DNA of 64,000 nucleotides from Chamaelirium japonicum. Its lineage: Eukaryota > Streptophyta > Magnoliopsida > Liliales > Melanthiaceae. The DNA lies in assembly GCA_947650365.1 (NCBI GenBank), contig OX393555.1, forward strand, positions 83,271,995-83,335,994. The letters are read 5' to 3'. The stretch's first letter is position 1. Each line of letters opens with the position of its first letter. The notes below the pieces were generated by a model, which did not search any database, was not told the DNA's origin, and saw only the letters and a program-made list of their open reading frames with translations. Positions 1 to 14,801 of the stretch are shown here, piece by piece. Both the position numbers and the translations under genes were made by a program.

Positions 1-1243
1 GTACGAATGAATTAGAATAGCTCATACGAATGAATTAGAATGAATCGTACGAATGAATTAGAATGGATACATTCGAACGAATGAATTAGAATGGATCGTA
101 CGAATTAATTAGAATGGATCGTACGAATGAATTAGAATAGATACATTTGTGCGAATGAATTAGAATGGATCGTGCGAATGAATTAGAATGGATCGTACGA
201 ATGAATTAGAATGGATACGTTCGTGCGAATGAATTAGAATGGATCATAGGAATGAATTAGAATGGATCGTACATATAAATTGGAATGGATCGTGCGAATG
301 AATTAGAATGGATCGTACGAATGAATTAGAATGGATCCACCGAATGAGTTAGAATGGATTGTACGAATGAATTAGAATGGATCGTACGAATGAATTAGAA
401 TGGATCGTGCGAATGAATTAGAATGGATCGTACGAATGAATTAGAATGGATACATTTGTGCGAATGAATTAGAATGGATCGTACGAATGAATTAGAATGG
501 ATCGTACGAATGAATTAGAATGGATCGTGCGAATGAATTAGAATGGATCGTACAAATGAATTAGAATGGATACATTTGTGCGAATGAGTTAGAATGGATC
601 ATACGATTGAATTAGAATGGATCGTACGAATGAATTAGAATGGATCATACGAATGAATTAGAATGGATCGTGCGAATGAATTAGAATGGATCGTACGAAT
701 GAATTAGAATGGATCATATGAATGAATTAGAATGGATTGTACAAATGAATTAGAATGGATCGTGCGAATGAATTAGAATGGATCGTACGAATGAATTAGA
801 ATGGATACATTTGTGCGAATGAATTAGAATGGATCATACGAATGAATTAGAATGGATCGTACGAATGAATTAGAATGGATCGTGCGAATGAATTAGAATG
901 GATCGTACGAATGAATTAGAATGGATACATTTGTGCGAAGGAGTTAGAATGGATCATACGAATGAATTAGAATGGATCGTACAAATGAATTAGAAAGGAT
1001 CATACGAATGAATTAGAATGGATCGTGCGAATGAATTAGAATGGATTGTACGAATGAGTTAGAATGGATACATTAGAGCGAATAAATTAGAATAGATCGT
1101 AGGAATGAATTAGAATGGATCATACGAATGAATTAGAATGGATCGTGCGAATGAATTAGAATGGATTGTACGAATGAATTAGAATGGATACATTCGTGCG
1201 AATGAATTAGAATGGATCGGACGAATGAATTAGAATGGATCGT
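1..1243 (+). repeat. satellite block, plus orientation
   Basis: Begins in mid-array at the window edge. Several 28-bp monomers (GGATACATTTGTGC type) are spaced through it. It ends at a palindromic flip centred at 1243/1244, preceded by a monomer with the rare variant GGATCGGACG, a mark shared with other flips. Confidence 0.95.
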
Positions 1244-2385
1244 ACGATTCATTCTAATTCATTCGTATGATCCATTCTAATGCATTCGTACGATTCATTC
1301 TAATTCATTCGCACGATCCATTCTAATTCATTCGTACGATCCATTCTTATTCATTCATATGATCCATTCTAATTCATTCGTATGATCCATTCTAATTCAT
1401 TCGTACGATCCATTCTAATTCATTCGTACGATACATTCTAATTTATTCGTATGATCCATTCTAACTCATTCGATGGATCCATTCTAATTCATTCGTACGA
1501 TCTATTCTAATTCATTCGCACGATCCATTCTAATTTATTTGTACGATCCATTCTAATTCATTCCTATGATCCATTCTAATTCATTCGCACTAATGTATCT
1601 ATTCTAATTCATTTGCACGATTCATTCTAATTCATTCCTATGATCCATTCTAATTCATTCATACGATCCATTCTAATTCATTCGCTCAAATGTATCCATT
1701 CTAATTCATTCGTACGATCCATTCTAATTCGTTCGTACGATCCATTCTAATTCGTTCGTACGATCCATTCTAATTCGTTCGTACGATTCATTCTAATTCA
1801 TTCGTACGATCCATTCTAATGCATTCGTACGATTCATTCTAATTCATTCGTATGATCCATTCTAATTCATTCGTACGATCCAAACTTATTCATTCATACG
1901 ATCCATTCTAATTCATTCACACAATCCATTCTAATTCATTCGTACGATCCATTCTAATTCATTCGTATGTTCCATTCTAACTTATTCAGTGTATCCATTC
2001 TAATTCATTCGTACGATCCATTATAATTCATTCGCACGATCTATTCTAATTTATTCGTACGATCCATTTTAATTCATTCGTACGATCTATTCTAATTCAT
2101 TCGCACGAATGTATCCATTCTAATGCATTCGTACGATTCATTCTAATTCATTCGCACAATCCATTCTAATTCATTCGTACGATCCATTCTTATTCATTCA
2201 TACGATCCATTCTAATTCATTCGCACAATCCATTCTAATTCATTCGTATGATCCATTCTAACTCATTCGGTGGATCCATTCTAATTCATTCGTACGATCC
2301 ATTCTAATTCATTCGCACGATCTACTCTAATTCATTCGTACAATCCATTCTAATTCATTCGTACGATCCAATCTAATTCATTTGT
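1244..2385 (-). repeat. satellite block, minus orientation
   Basis: Reads CCATTCTAATTCATTC on the plus strand. It ends where TTCATTTGTGCGAATGAA switches back, centred near 2385. Confidence 0.95.
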
Positions 2386-3803
2386 GCGAATGAATTAGAA
2401 TGGATCGTACGAACGAATTAGAAAGGTTACATTTGTGAGAATGAATAAGAATGGATCGTACGAATGAATTAGAATGGATCGTACGAATGAATTAGAATGG
2501 GTCGTACGAATGAATTAGAATAGCTCATACGAATGAATTAGAATGAATCGTACGAATGAATTAGAATGGTTACATTCGTGCGAATGAATTAGAATAGATC
2601 ATACGAATGAATTAGAATGGATCGTACAAATGAATTAGAATGGATACATTTGTGCGAATGAATTAGAATGGATCGTATATTCGTGCAAATAAATTAGAAT
2701 GGATCGTACAAATGAATTAGAATGGATCGTACGAATGAGTTAATATGGATCGTGCGAATGAATTAGAATGGATCGTACGAATGAATTAGAATGGATCCAC
2801 CGAATGAGTTATAATGGATCATACGAATGAATTAGAATGGATTGTACGAATGAATTAGAATGGATTGTGCGAATGAATTAGAATGGATCGTATGAATGAA
2901 TAAGAATGGATCATACGAATGATTTAGAATCGATCGTGCGAATGAATTAGAATGAATCGTACGAATGCATTAGAATGGATACATTCGTGCGAATGAATTA
3001 GAATAGATCGTACGAATGAATTAGAATGGATCGTACGAATAAATTAGAATGGATCGTGCGAATGAATTAGAATGGATCATACGAATTTATTAGAATGGAT
3101 CCACCGAATGAGTTAGAATGGATAATACGAATGAATTAGAATGGATCATACGAATGAATTAGAATGGATTGTGCGAACGAATTAGAATGGATCGTATGAA
3201 TGAATAAGAATGGATCGTACGAATGAATTTGAATGAATCGTACGAATACATTAGAATGGATCGTACGAATGAATTAGAATGAATCGTACGAACGAATTAG
3301 AATGGTTCGTACGAACGAATTAGAATGGATCGTATGAACGAATTAGAATGGATCGTACGAATGAATTAGAATGGATACATTCGAGCGAATGAATTAGAAT
3401 GGATCGTACGAATGAATTAGAATGGATCGTGCAAATAAATTAGAATGGATACATTCGTGCGAATGAATTAGAATGGATCATAGGAATGAATTAGAATGGA
3501 TCGTACGAATAAATTAGAATGGATCGTGCGAATGAATTAGAATGGGTCGTACGAATGAATTAGAATGGATCCACCGAATGAGTTAGAATGGATCGTATGA
3601 ATGAATTAGAATGGATCATAGGAATGAATTAGAATTGATCGTACGAATGAATTAGAATGGGTCGTACGAATGAATTAGAATGGATCATATGAATGAATAA
3701 GAATGGATCGTACGAATGAATTGGAATGGATCGTGCGAATGAATTAGAATGGATTGTACGAATGCATTAGAATGGATCATACGAATCAATTAGAATGAAT
3801 CGT
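2386..3803 (+). repeat. satellite block, plus orientation
   Basis: It ends at a flip centred 3803/3804 in GAATCGTACGATCC. The next monomer carries CGTCCG, the reverse complement of the CGGACG mark seen before the flip at 1243. Confidence 0.95.
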
Positions 3804-4656
3804 ACGATCCATTCTAATTCATTCGTCCGATCCATTCTAATTCATTCGCACGAATGTATCCATTCTAATTCATTCGTACAATCCATTCTAATTCATTCGC
3901 ACGATCCATTCTGATTCATTCGTATGATCCATTCTAATTCATTCCTACGATCTATTCTAATACATTCGCTCGAATGTATCCATTCTAATTCATTCGTGCA
4001 ATCCATTCTAATTCATTCGCACGATCCATTCTAATTCATTCGTATGGTCCATTCTAATTCATTCGTATGATCCATTCTAACTCATTCGCACAAATGTATC
4101 CATTCCAATTCATTCGTACGATCCATTATAATTCATTCGCACGATCCATTCGAATTCATTTGTATGATCCATTCTAATTCATTTGTACGATCCATTCTAA
4201 TTCATTCGCACAAATGTATCCATTCTAATTCATTCGTACGATCCATTCTAATTCATTCGCACGATCCATTCTAATTCATTCGTACGATCCATTCTAATTC
4301 ATTCGTACGATCCATTCTTATTCATTCATACGATCCATTCTAAATCATCCGTACGATCCATTCTAATTCATTCGTACGATCCATTCTAATTCATTCGCAC
4401 GATCCATTCTAATTCATTCGTACGATCCATTCTAATTCATTCGCACGATCCATTCTAATTTATTCGTACGATCCATTCTAATTCATTCGTACGATCTATT
4501 CTAATTCATTCGCACGAATGTAACCATTCTAATTCATTCGTACGATTCATTCTAATTCATTCGTATGAGCTATTCAAATTCATTCGTACGATCCATTCTA
4601 ATTCATTCGTACGATCCGTTGTAATTCATTCATATAATCCATTCTAATTCATTTGT
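3804..4656 (-). repeat. satellite block, minus orientation
   Basis: Mixed 23- and 28-bp monomers. Switches back within TTCATTTGTATGAATGAA near 4656. Confidence 0.95.
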
Positions 4657-5016
4657 ATGAATGAATTAGAATGGATCGTACGAATGAATTAGAATAGATC
4701 GTACGAATGGATTAGAAAGGTTACATTTGTAAGAATGAATTATAATAGATCGTACGAATGGATTAGAATGGATCGTACGAATGGATCAGAATGGATCGTA
4801 CGAATGGATTAGAATGGATCGTATGAATGAATTAGAATGGATCATACAAATGAATTAGAAAGGTTACATTCATGAAAATGAATTAGAATGGATCGTACGA
4901 ATGAATTAGAATGGATCGTGCGAATGAATTAGAATGGATTGTACGAATGAATTAGAATGGATACATTCATGTGAATGAATTAGAATGGATCGGACAAATG
5001 AATTAGAATGGATCGT
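4657..5016 (+). repeat. short satellite block, plus orientation
   Basis: About 360 bp. Contains GAATGGATTAG-type monomers and a GGTTACATT 28-bp monomer. Ends in the same CGGACA/CGTACG flip cassette as at 1243. Confidence 0.93.
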
Positions 5017-5815
5017 ACGATTCATTCTAATTCATTCGTACGATCCATTCTAATGCATTCGTACGATTCATTCTAATTCATTCGCACGATTCATTCTAAT
5101 TCATTCGTACGATCCATTCTTATTCATTCATACGATCCATTCTAATTCATTCGCACAATCCATTGTAATTTATTCGTACGATCCATTCTAATTCATTCGT
5201 ATGATCCATTCTAACTCATTCAGTGGATCCATTCTAATTCATTCGTACGATCCATTCTAATTCATTCGCATGATCTATTCTAATTTATTCGTACGATCCA
5301 TTCTAATTCATTCGTACGATCTATTCTAATCCATTCGCACGAATGTAACCATTCTAATTTATTCGTATGAGCTATTCTAATTCATTCGTACGATCCATTC
5401 TAATTCATTTGTACGATCCATTGTAATTCATTCATACAATCCATTCAGATTCATTCGCACAATTGTATCCATTCAAATTCATTCGTACGATCCATTCTAA
5501 TAAATACGCACGATCCATTCTAATTCAGTCGTATGAATGTATCCATTTTAATTCATTCGTATAATCCATTCTAATTCATTCGTATGATCTAATTCATTTG
5601 TACGATCTATTCTATTTCATTCCCACAAATGTAACCATTCTAATTCATTCGTACGATCCATTCTAATTCATTCGTACGATCCATTCTAATTCATTCGCAC
5701 GAATGTAACCATTCTAATTCATTCATACGATCCATTCTAATTCATTCGCACAATCCATTCTAATTCATTCGTACAATCCATTCTAATTCATTCGTATGAT
5801 CCATTCTAACTCATT
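5017..5815 (-). repeat. satellite block, minus orientation
   Basis: Ends abruptly inside a monomer (ACTCATTTTAGAATGG near 5815) with no palindrome centre, unlike most other flips. Confidence 0.93.
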
Positions 5816-8800
5816 TTAGAATGGATCGTACGAACGAATTAGAATGGATCGTATGAACGAATTAGAATGGATCGTATGAATGAATTAGAATGGATACATT
5901 CGAGCGAATAAATTAGAATGGATCGTACGAATGGATTAGAATGGATCATACGAATGAATTAGAATGGATCATACAAATGAATTAGAAAGGTTACATTCGT
6001 GAGAATGAATTAGAATTGATCGTACGAATGAATTAGAATGGATACATTCGAGCGAATGAATTAGAATGGATCGTACGAATAAATTACAATGGATCATAGG
6101 AATGAATTAGAATGGATCGTGCAAATGAATTAGAATGGATACATTCGTGCGAATGAATTAGAATGGATCGTAGGAATGAATTAGAATGGATCGTACGAAT
6201 GAATTAGAATGGTTAGATTCGTGCGAATGAATTAGAATGGATCATAGGAATAAATTAGAACGGATCGTGCGAATGAATTAGAATGGATCGTACGAATGAA
6301 TTAGAATGGATCGTACGAATGAATTAGAATGGATACATTCGAGCGAATGAATTAGAATGGATCGTACGAATAAATTAGAATGGATCGAACGAATGAATTA
6401 GAATGGATACATTCGAGCGAATGAATTAGAATAGATCGTTGGAATGAATTAGAATGGATCATATGAATGAATTAGAACAGATCGTAGGAATGAATTAGAA
6501 TGGATCATACGAATGAATTAGAATGGATCGTATGAACGAATTAGAATGGATCGTACGAATGAATTAGAATGGATCGTATGAACGAATTAGAATGGATCGT
6601 ACGAATGAATTAGAATGGATACATTCGAGCGAATGAATTATAATGGATCGTACGAATGAATTAGAATGGATAATAGGAATGAATTAGAATGGATCATGCA
6701 AATGAATTAGAATGGATACATTCGTGCGAATGAATTAGAATGGATTGTGCGAATGAATTAGAATGGATCGTACGAATGAATTAGAATGGATATATTTGAA
6801 CAAATAAATTAGAATGGATCATACGAATGAATTAGAATGGATCGTACGAATGAATTATAATGGATCGTGCGAATGAATTAGAATCGATCGTATGAATAAA
6901 CTAGAATGGATCATACGAATAAATTAGATCGTACGAATGAATTAGAATGGATCGTACGAATGAATTAAAATGTATACATTCATACGACTGAATTAGAATG
7001 GATCGTGCGAATGAATTAGAATGGATCATACGAATGAATTAGAATGGAAACATTCGAGCGAATGAATTAGAATAGATCGTAGGAATGAATTAGAATGGAT
7101 CATACAAATGAATTAGAATGGATCCAACGAATGAATTAGACTTGATCGCACGAATAAATTAGAATGGATACATTCATGCAAATGAATTAGAATGGATCGT
7201 ACGAATAAATTAGAATGGATCATACGAATGAATTAGAATGGATCGTACGAATGAATTAGAATGGATCATATGAATGAATTAGAATGGTTACATTCGTGCG
7301 AATGAATTAGAATGGATCGTACGAATGGATTAGAATGGATCGTCTGAATGGATTAGAACGCATTGTACGAATGAATTAGAATTGATACATTTGTGCGAAT
7401 GAATTAGATTGCATCGTACGAATGAATTAGAATGGATCGTGCGAATGAATTAGAATGGATCGTACGAATGAATTAGAATGGATCCACCGAATGAGTTAGA
7501 ATGGATCATACGAATGAATTAGAATGGATCGTACGAATAAATTAGAATGAATACATTCGAGCAAATGAATTAGAATAGATCATAGGAATGAATTAGAGTG
7601 GATCATACGAATAAATTAGAATGGATCGTGCGAATGAATTAGAATGGATTGCACGAATGAATTAGAATGGATACATTCGAGCGAATGAATTAGAATAGAT
7701 CGTAGGAATGAATTAGAATGGATCATACGAATGAATTAGAATGGATCGTGCGAATGAATTAGAATGGATTGTATGAATGAATTAGAATAAATACATTCGA
7801 GCGAATGAATTAGAATAGATCGTAGGAATGAATTAGAATGGATCAAACGAATGAATTAGAATGGATCATGTGAATGAATTAGAATGGATTGTACGAATGA
7901 ATTAGAATGGATATATTCGTAGGAATGAATTAGAATGGATCATGCGAATGAATTAGAATAGATCGTGCGAATGAATTAGAATGGATTGTACGAATGAATT
8001 AGAATGCATACATTCGAGCGAATGAATTAGAATAGATCGTAGGAATGAATTAGAATGGATCATACGAATGAATTAGAATGGATCGTGCGAATGAATTAGA
8101 ATGGATTGCACGAATGAATTAGAATGGATACATTCGAGCGAATGAATTAGAATAGATCGTAGGAATGAATTAGAATGGATCATACGAATAAATTAGAATG
8201 GATCGTGCGAATGAATTAGAATGGATTGTATGAATGAATTAGAATGGATACATTTGAGCGAATGAATTAGAATAGATCGTAGGAATGAAATAGAATGGAT
8301 CATACGAATTAGAATGGATCGTACGAATGAATTAGAATGGATTGTACGAATGAATTAGAATGGATACATTCATAGGAATGAATTAGAATGGATCATGCGA
8401 ATGAATTAGAATAGATCGTGCGAATGAATTAGAATGGATTGTACGAATGAATTAGAATGGATACATTCGAGCGAATGAATTAGAATAGATTGTAGGAATG
8501 AATTAGAATGGATCATACGAATGAATTAGAATGGATCATGCGAATGAATTAGAATGGATTGTACGAATGAATTAGAATGGATACATTCGTGCGAATGAAT
8601 TAGAATGGATCGTACGAATGAATTAGAATGGATCCACCGAATGAGTTAGAATGGATTATACGAATGAATTAGAATGGATCGTACGAATGAATTAAAATGG
8701 ATACATTCGAGCGAATAAATTAGAATAGATCGTAGGAATGAATTAGAATGGATCATATGAATGATTTAGAATGGATCGTGCGAATGAATTAGAATGGATT

Positions 8801-9295
8801 GTACGAATGAATTAGAATGGATACATTCGAGCGAATGAATTAGAATAGATCGTAGGAATGAATTAGAATGGATCATACGAATGAATTAGAATGGTTCGTA
8901 CGAATGAATTAGAATGGTTCGTACGAATGAATTAGAATGGATACATTCGTACGAATGAATTAGAATGGATCATGTGAATGAATTAGAATAGATCGTACGA
9001 ATGAACTAGAATGGATCGTACGAATAAATTAGAATGGATCGTGAGAATGAATTAGAATGGATCGTATTAATGAATTAGAATGGATCCACCGAATGAGTTA
9101 GAATGGATCGTATGAATGAATTAGAATGGATCGTTCGAATGAATTAGAATGGATTGTGCGAATGAATTAGAATGGATCGTATGAATGAATAAGAATGGAT
9201 CATACGAATGAATTAGAATGTATCGTGAGAATGAATTAGAATGAATCGTACGAATGCATTAGAATGGATCGTACAAATGAATTAGAATGAATCAT
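5816..9295 (+). repeat. longest plus-orientation satellite block
   Basis: About 3.5 kb without a flip. Contains the clearest higher-order repeat of the window at about 7669-8600. Ends at a flip centred 9295/9296 of the CGTCCG class. Confidence 0.95.
7669..8600 (+). repeat. 120-bp higher-order satellite repeat
   Basis: 28-bp monomers (ATACATTCGAGCG type) recur near 7669, 7789, 7909, 8006, 8126, 8246, 8362, 8459 and 8579. Most spacings are 120 bp, that is one 28-bp plus four 23-bp monomers. Two spacings are 97 bp (one monomer fewer) and one is 116 bp (4-bp deletion). Within a unit the linkers keep the order GAGCG, AGATCGTAGG, CATACG, CGTGCG, TTGTACG. Confidence 0.85.
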
Positions 9296-10363
9296 ACGAT
9301 CCATTCTTATTCATTCGTCCGATCCATTCTAATTCATTCGCACGAATGTATCCATTCTAATTCATTCGTACAATCCATTCTAATTCATTCACACGATCCA
9401 TTCTAATTCATTCGTATGATCCATTCTAATTCATTCCTACGATCTATTCTAATTCATTCACTCGAATGTATCCATTCTAATTCATTCGTACAATCCATTC
9501 TAATTCATTCGCACGATCCATTCTAATTCATTCGTATGATCCATTCTAATTCATTCGCTCGAATGTATCCATTCTAATTCATTTGCACGATCCATTCTAA
9601 TTCATTCCTATGATCCATTCTAATTCATTCATACGATCCATTCTAATTCATTCGCTCGAATGTATCCATTCTAATTCATTCGTACGATCCCTTCTAATTC
9701 GTTCATACTATCCATTCGAATTTGTTCGTACGATCCATTCTAATTCGTTCGTACGATCCATTCTAATTCATTCGTACGATCCATTCTAATTCATTCTCAC
9801 AAATGTAACCTTTCTAATTCATTTGTACGATCCATTCTAATTCATTCGTACGATCCATTCTAATCCATTCGTACGATCCATTCTAATCCATTCGTATGGT
9901 CCATTCTAATTCATTCGCACGAATGTAACCATTCTAATTCATTCGTACGATCCATTCTTATTCATTCCTACGATCCATTTTAATTCATTCGCACGAATGT
10001 ATCCATTCTAATTCATTTGCACGATCCATTCTAATTCATTCCTATGATCCATTCTAATTCATTCGTATGATCCATTCTAATTCATTCGCTCGAATGTATC
10101 CATTCTAATTCATTCGTACGATCCATTCTAATTCATTTATACGATCCATTCTAATTCATTCGCACGATCCTTTCTAATTCATTCCTATGATCCATTCTAA
10201 TTCATTCGCACGAATGTAACCATTCTAATTCATTCGTACGATCCATTCTAATTCATTCGCACGAATGTATCCATTCTAATTCATTGGCACGATCCATTCT
10301 AATTCATTCGTACGATCCATTCTAATTCATTCACTCGAATGTATCCATTCTAATTCATTCGTA
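9296..10363 (-). repeat. satellite block, minus orientation
   Basis: Contains both monomer classes and CCATTCGTAC-type monomers. Returns to plus at about 10363 through a non-palindromic join (CGTAGATCGTAGG). Confidence 0.93.
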
Positions 10364-13300
10364 GATCGTAGGAATGAATTAGAATGGATCATACGAATGA
10401 ATTAGAATGGTTATATTCGTGCGAACGAATTAGAATGGATCGTACGAATGGATTAGATTGGATCGTATGAATGAATTAGAATGGATCGTACACATGAATT
10501 AGAAAGGTTACATTTGTGAGAATGAATTAGAATGGATCGTACGAATGGATTAGAATGGATCCTACGAATGGATTAGAATGGATCGTACGAATGAATTATA
10601 ATGGATCGTACAAATGAATTAGAAAGGTTACATTCGTGAGAATGAATTAGAATGGATCGTACGAATGAATTAGAATGGATCATGCGAATGAATTTGAATG
10701 GATCGTACGAATAAATTAGAATGGATCGAACGAATGAATTAGAATGGATACATTCGAGCGAATGAATTAGTATAGATCGTAGGAATGAATTAGAATGGAT
10801 CGTACGAATGAATTAGAATGGTTACATTCGTGCGAATGAATTAGAATGGATCATAGGAATGAATTAGAACGGATCGTGCGAATGAATTAGAATGGATCGT
10901 ACGAATAAATTTGAATGGATCGTACGAATGAATTAGAATGGATACATTCGAGCGAATGAATTAGAATGGATCGTACGAATGAATTAGAATGGATCATAGA
11001 AATGAATTAGAATGGATCGTGCAAATGAATTAGAATGGATACATTCGTGCGAATGAATTAGAATGGATCGTATGAATGAATTAGAATAGATCGTACGAAT
11101 GAATTAGAATGGTTACATTCGTGCGAATGAATTAGAATGGATCGTACGAATGGATTACAATGGATCGTACTAATGGTTTAGAATGGATCGTACGAATGAA
11201 TTAGAATGGATCGTACAAATGTATTAGAAAGGTTATATTAGTAAAAATGAATTAGAATGGATCGTACGAATGAATTAGAATGGATCGTACGAACGAATTA
11301 GAATGGATCGTACAAACGAATTAGAATGGATCGTAGGAATGAATTAGAATGAATCTTGCGATTGAATTAGAATAGATCGTACGAATGAATTAGAATGGTT
11401 ACATTCGTGCGAATGAACTAGAATGGATACATACATTCATGCGAATGAATTAGAATGGATCATATGAATGAGTTAGAATGGATCGTATGAATGAAATAGA
11501 ATAAATTGCATGAATGAATTAGAATGGATCATACGAATGAATTGGAATGGATCGTACGAATGAATTAGAATGGGTACATTCATGCAAATGAATTAGAATG
11601 GATCGTACGAATGAAATAGAATGGATCATACAAATGAATTAGAATGGTTATATTCATGTGAATGAATTAGAATAGATCGTACGAATGAATTAGAATGGAT
11701 CGTACGAATAAATTAGAATGGATCGTGCGAAAGAATTAGAATGGATCGTACGAATGAGTTAGAATGGATCCACCAAATGAGTTAGAATGGATCATACGAA
11801 TGAATTAGAATGGATCGTATGAATGAATTAGAATGGATTGTGCGAATGAATTAGAATGGATCGTACGAATGGATTTGAATGGATCTTACGAATGAATTAG
11901 AGTGGATCGTACAAATGAATTAGAAAGGTTACATTTGTGAGAATGAATTAGAATGGATCGTACGAATGAATTAGAGTGGATCGTACGAATGGATAAGAAT
12001 GGATCGTACGAATGGATTAGAATGGATCGTGCGAATGGATTAGAATGGATCTTACGAATGGATTAGAATGGATCGTACGAATGAATTAGAATGGATCATA
12101 TGAATGAATTAGAATGGATCATACAAATGAATTAGAAAGGTTACATTCGTGAGAATGAATTAGAATGGATCGTACGAATGAATTAGAATGGATCATGCGA
12201 ATGATTTTGAATGGATTGTACGAATGAATTAGAATGGATCGAACGAATGAATTAGAATGGATACATTCGAGCGAATGAATTAGAATAGATCCTAGGAATG
12301 AATTAGAATGGATCATACGAATGAATTAGAATGGATCATGCGAATGAATTAGAATGGATTGTACGAATGAATTAGAATGGATATATTCGTGCGAATGAAT
12401 TAGAATGGATCGGATGAATGAATTAGAATGGATCGTACGAATGAATTAGAAGGGATCGTGCGAATGAATTAGAATGAATCGTACGAATGCATTAGAATGG
12501 ATCGTACGAATGAATTAGAATGAATCGTACGAATTAATTAGAATGAATCGTACGAATGAATTAGAATGGATCGTGCGAATGAATTAGAATGGATCGTACG
12601 AATGAATTAGAATGGATACATACAAATGAATTAGAAAGGTTACATTCGTGAGAATGAATTAGAATGGATCGTACGAATGAATTAGAATGGATCATAGGAA
12701 TGAATTAGAATGGATCGTGCAAATGAATTAGAATGGATACATTCGTGCGAATGAATTAGAATGAATCGTAGGAATGAATTAGAATGGATCGTACGAATGA
12801 ATTAGAATGGTTACATTCGTGTGAATGAATTAGAATGGATCGTATGAACGAATTAGAATGGATCGTATGAATTAGAATGGATACATTTGTGCGAATGAAA
12901 TAGAATGGATCGTACGAATGAATTAGAGTGGATCGTACGAATGGATTAGAATGGATCGTGCGAATGAATTAGAATGGATCGTATGAATAAATTAGAATGG
13001 ATCGTACGAATGAATTAAAATGGATACATTTGTGCGAATGAATTAGAATGGATCATACGATTGAATTAGAGTGGATCATGCGAATGAATTTTAATGGATC
13101 GTACGAATGAATTAGAATGGATCGAACGAATGAATTAGAATGTATACATTCGAGCGAATGAATTAGAATAGATCGTAGGAATGAATTAGAATGGATCATA
13201 CGAATGAATTAGAATGGATCGTGCGAATGAATTAGAATGGATTGTATGAATGAATTAGAATGGATACATTCATGCGAATGAATTAGAATGGATCGGACGA

Positions 13301-13432
13301 ATGAATTAGAATGGATCGTACGAATGCATTAGAATGGATCGTACGAATGAATTTGAATGGATACATTCGAGCGAATGAATTAGAATGGATCGTGCGATGA
13401 ATTAGAATGGATCATACAAATGAATTAGAATG
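10364..13432 (+). repeat. satellite block, plus orientation
   Basis: About 3.1 kb. Carries two copies (from about 10626 and 12139) of a roughly 170-250-bp cassette that starts with GGTTACATTCGTGAG and contains the TTTGAATGG marker; other copies lie elsewhere in the window. The flip at 13432 is centred within AGAATGGATTCT, not within TCGTACGA. Confidence 0.95.
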
Positions 13433-14801
13433 GATTCTAATCCATTCGTACGATCCATTCTAATCTATTCTAATTCATTCGCACAAATATATCCATTTTA
13501 ATTCATTCTCACGAATGTAACCTTTCTAATTCATTTGTATTATCCATTCAAATTCATTCATACGAATGAATAGAATGGATCGTACGAATGAATCATACGA
13601 ACGAATTAGAATGGATCGTACGAACGAATTAGAATGGATCGTACAAATGAATTATAATAGATCGTACGAATGGATCATGCGAATGAAATAGAATGGATCG
13701 TACGAATGAATTAGAATAGATACATTCGTGCGAACGAATTAGAATGGATAGTAGAAATGAATTAGAATGAATCGTACGAACGAATTAGAATGGTTACATT
13801 CATGCGAATGAAATAGAATAGATCGTACGAATGAATTAGAATGGATCGTATGAATAAATTAGAATGGATCGTGCGAATGAATTAGAATGGATCGTACGAA
13901 TGAATTAGAATTGATCCACCGAATGAGTTAGAATGGATCATACGAATGAATTAGAATGTATCGTACGAATGCATTCGAATGGATCGTACGAATGAATTAG
14001 AATGAATCGTATGATCTATTCTAATTCATTCGCACGATCCATTCTAATTCATTCGCACAATCCATTCTAATTAATTCGTACGATCCATTCTAATTCATTC
14101 GTATGATCCATTCTAACTCATTCGGTGGATCCATTCTAATTCATTCGTACGATCCATTCTAATTCATTCGCACGATCCATTCTAATTTATTCGTATGATC
14201 CATTCTAATTCATTCGTACGATCTATTCTTATTCATTCGCACAAATGTAACCATTCTAGTTCATTCGTACGATCCATTAGAATGGATCGTACGAATGAAT
14301 TTGAATGGATCGTACGAATGAATTAGAATGGACAGAACGAATGAATTAGAATGGATACATTCGAGCGAATGAATTAGAATAGATCGTAGGAATGAATTAG
14401 AATGGATCATACGAATGAATTAGAATGGATCGTGCAAATAAATTAGAATGGATTGTTCGAATGAATTAAAATGGATACATTCGTGCGAATGAATTAGAAT
14501 GGATCGTACGAATGAATTAGAATGGATCGTACGAATGAATTAGAATGAATCGTACGAATGAATTAGAATGGATCGTATGAATGAATTAGAATGGATACAT
14601 TTGTACGAATAAATTAGAATAGATTGTACTAATGAATTAGAATAGATACATTCTTGCGAATAAATTAGAATGGATCGTATATTCGTGCAAATAAATTAGA
14701 ATGGATCATACGAATGAATTAGAATGGATCGTGCGAATGAATTAGAATGAATCGTACGAATGCATTAGAATGGATCGTACGAATGAATTAGAATGAATCG
14801 T
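13433..14801. repeat. satellite mosaic with four orientation flips inside
   Basis: Orientation runs minus 13433-13561, plus 13562-14010, minus 14011-14279, plus 14280-14801. The flip at 14279 is centred in GATCCATTAGAATGGATC. The flip at 14801 is a CGTCCG-class copy. Confidence 0.9.

Noticed and set aside
1-1243. Telomeric or subtelomeric repeat
   Set aside because: No TTTAGGG or similar motif. The monomer is 23 or 28 bp and flips orientation, which telomeres do not.
12119-12316. Open frames of 60-79 codons in the satellite (for example near 12119, 14922, 24020, 26713, 29856, 34259, 41307 and 61890), with IHSNSF-repeat products
   Set aside because: Three 23-bp monomers equal 23 codons, so open frames arise automatically in minus-oriented monomers. 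They have no promoter or conserved start and their products are pure repeat. Recurrence reflects duplicated satellite segments.
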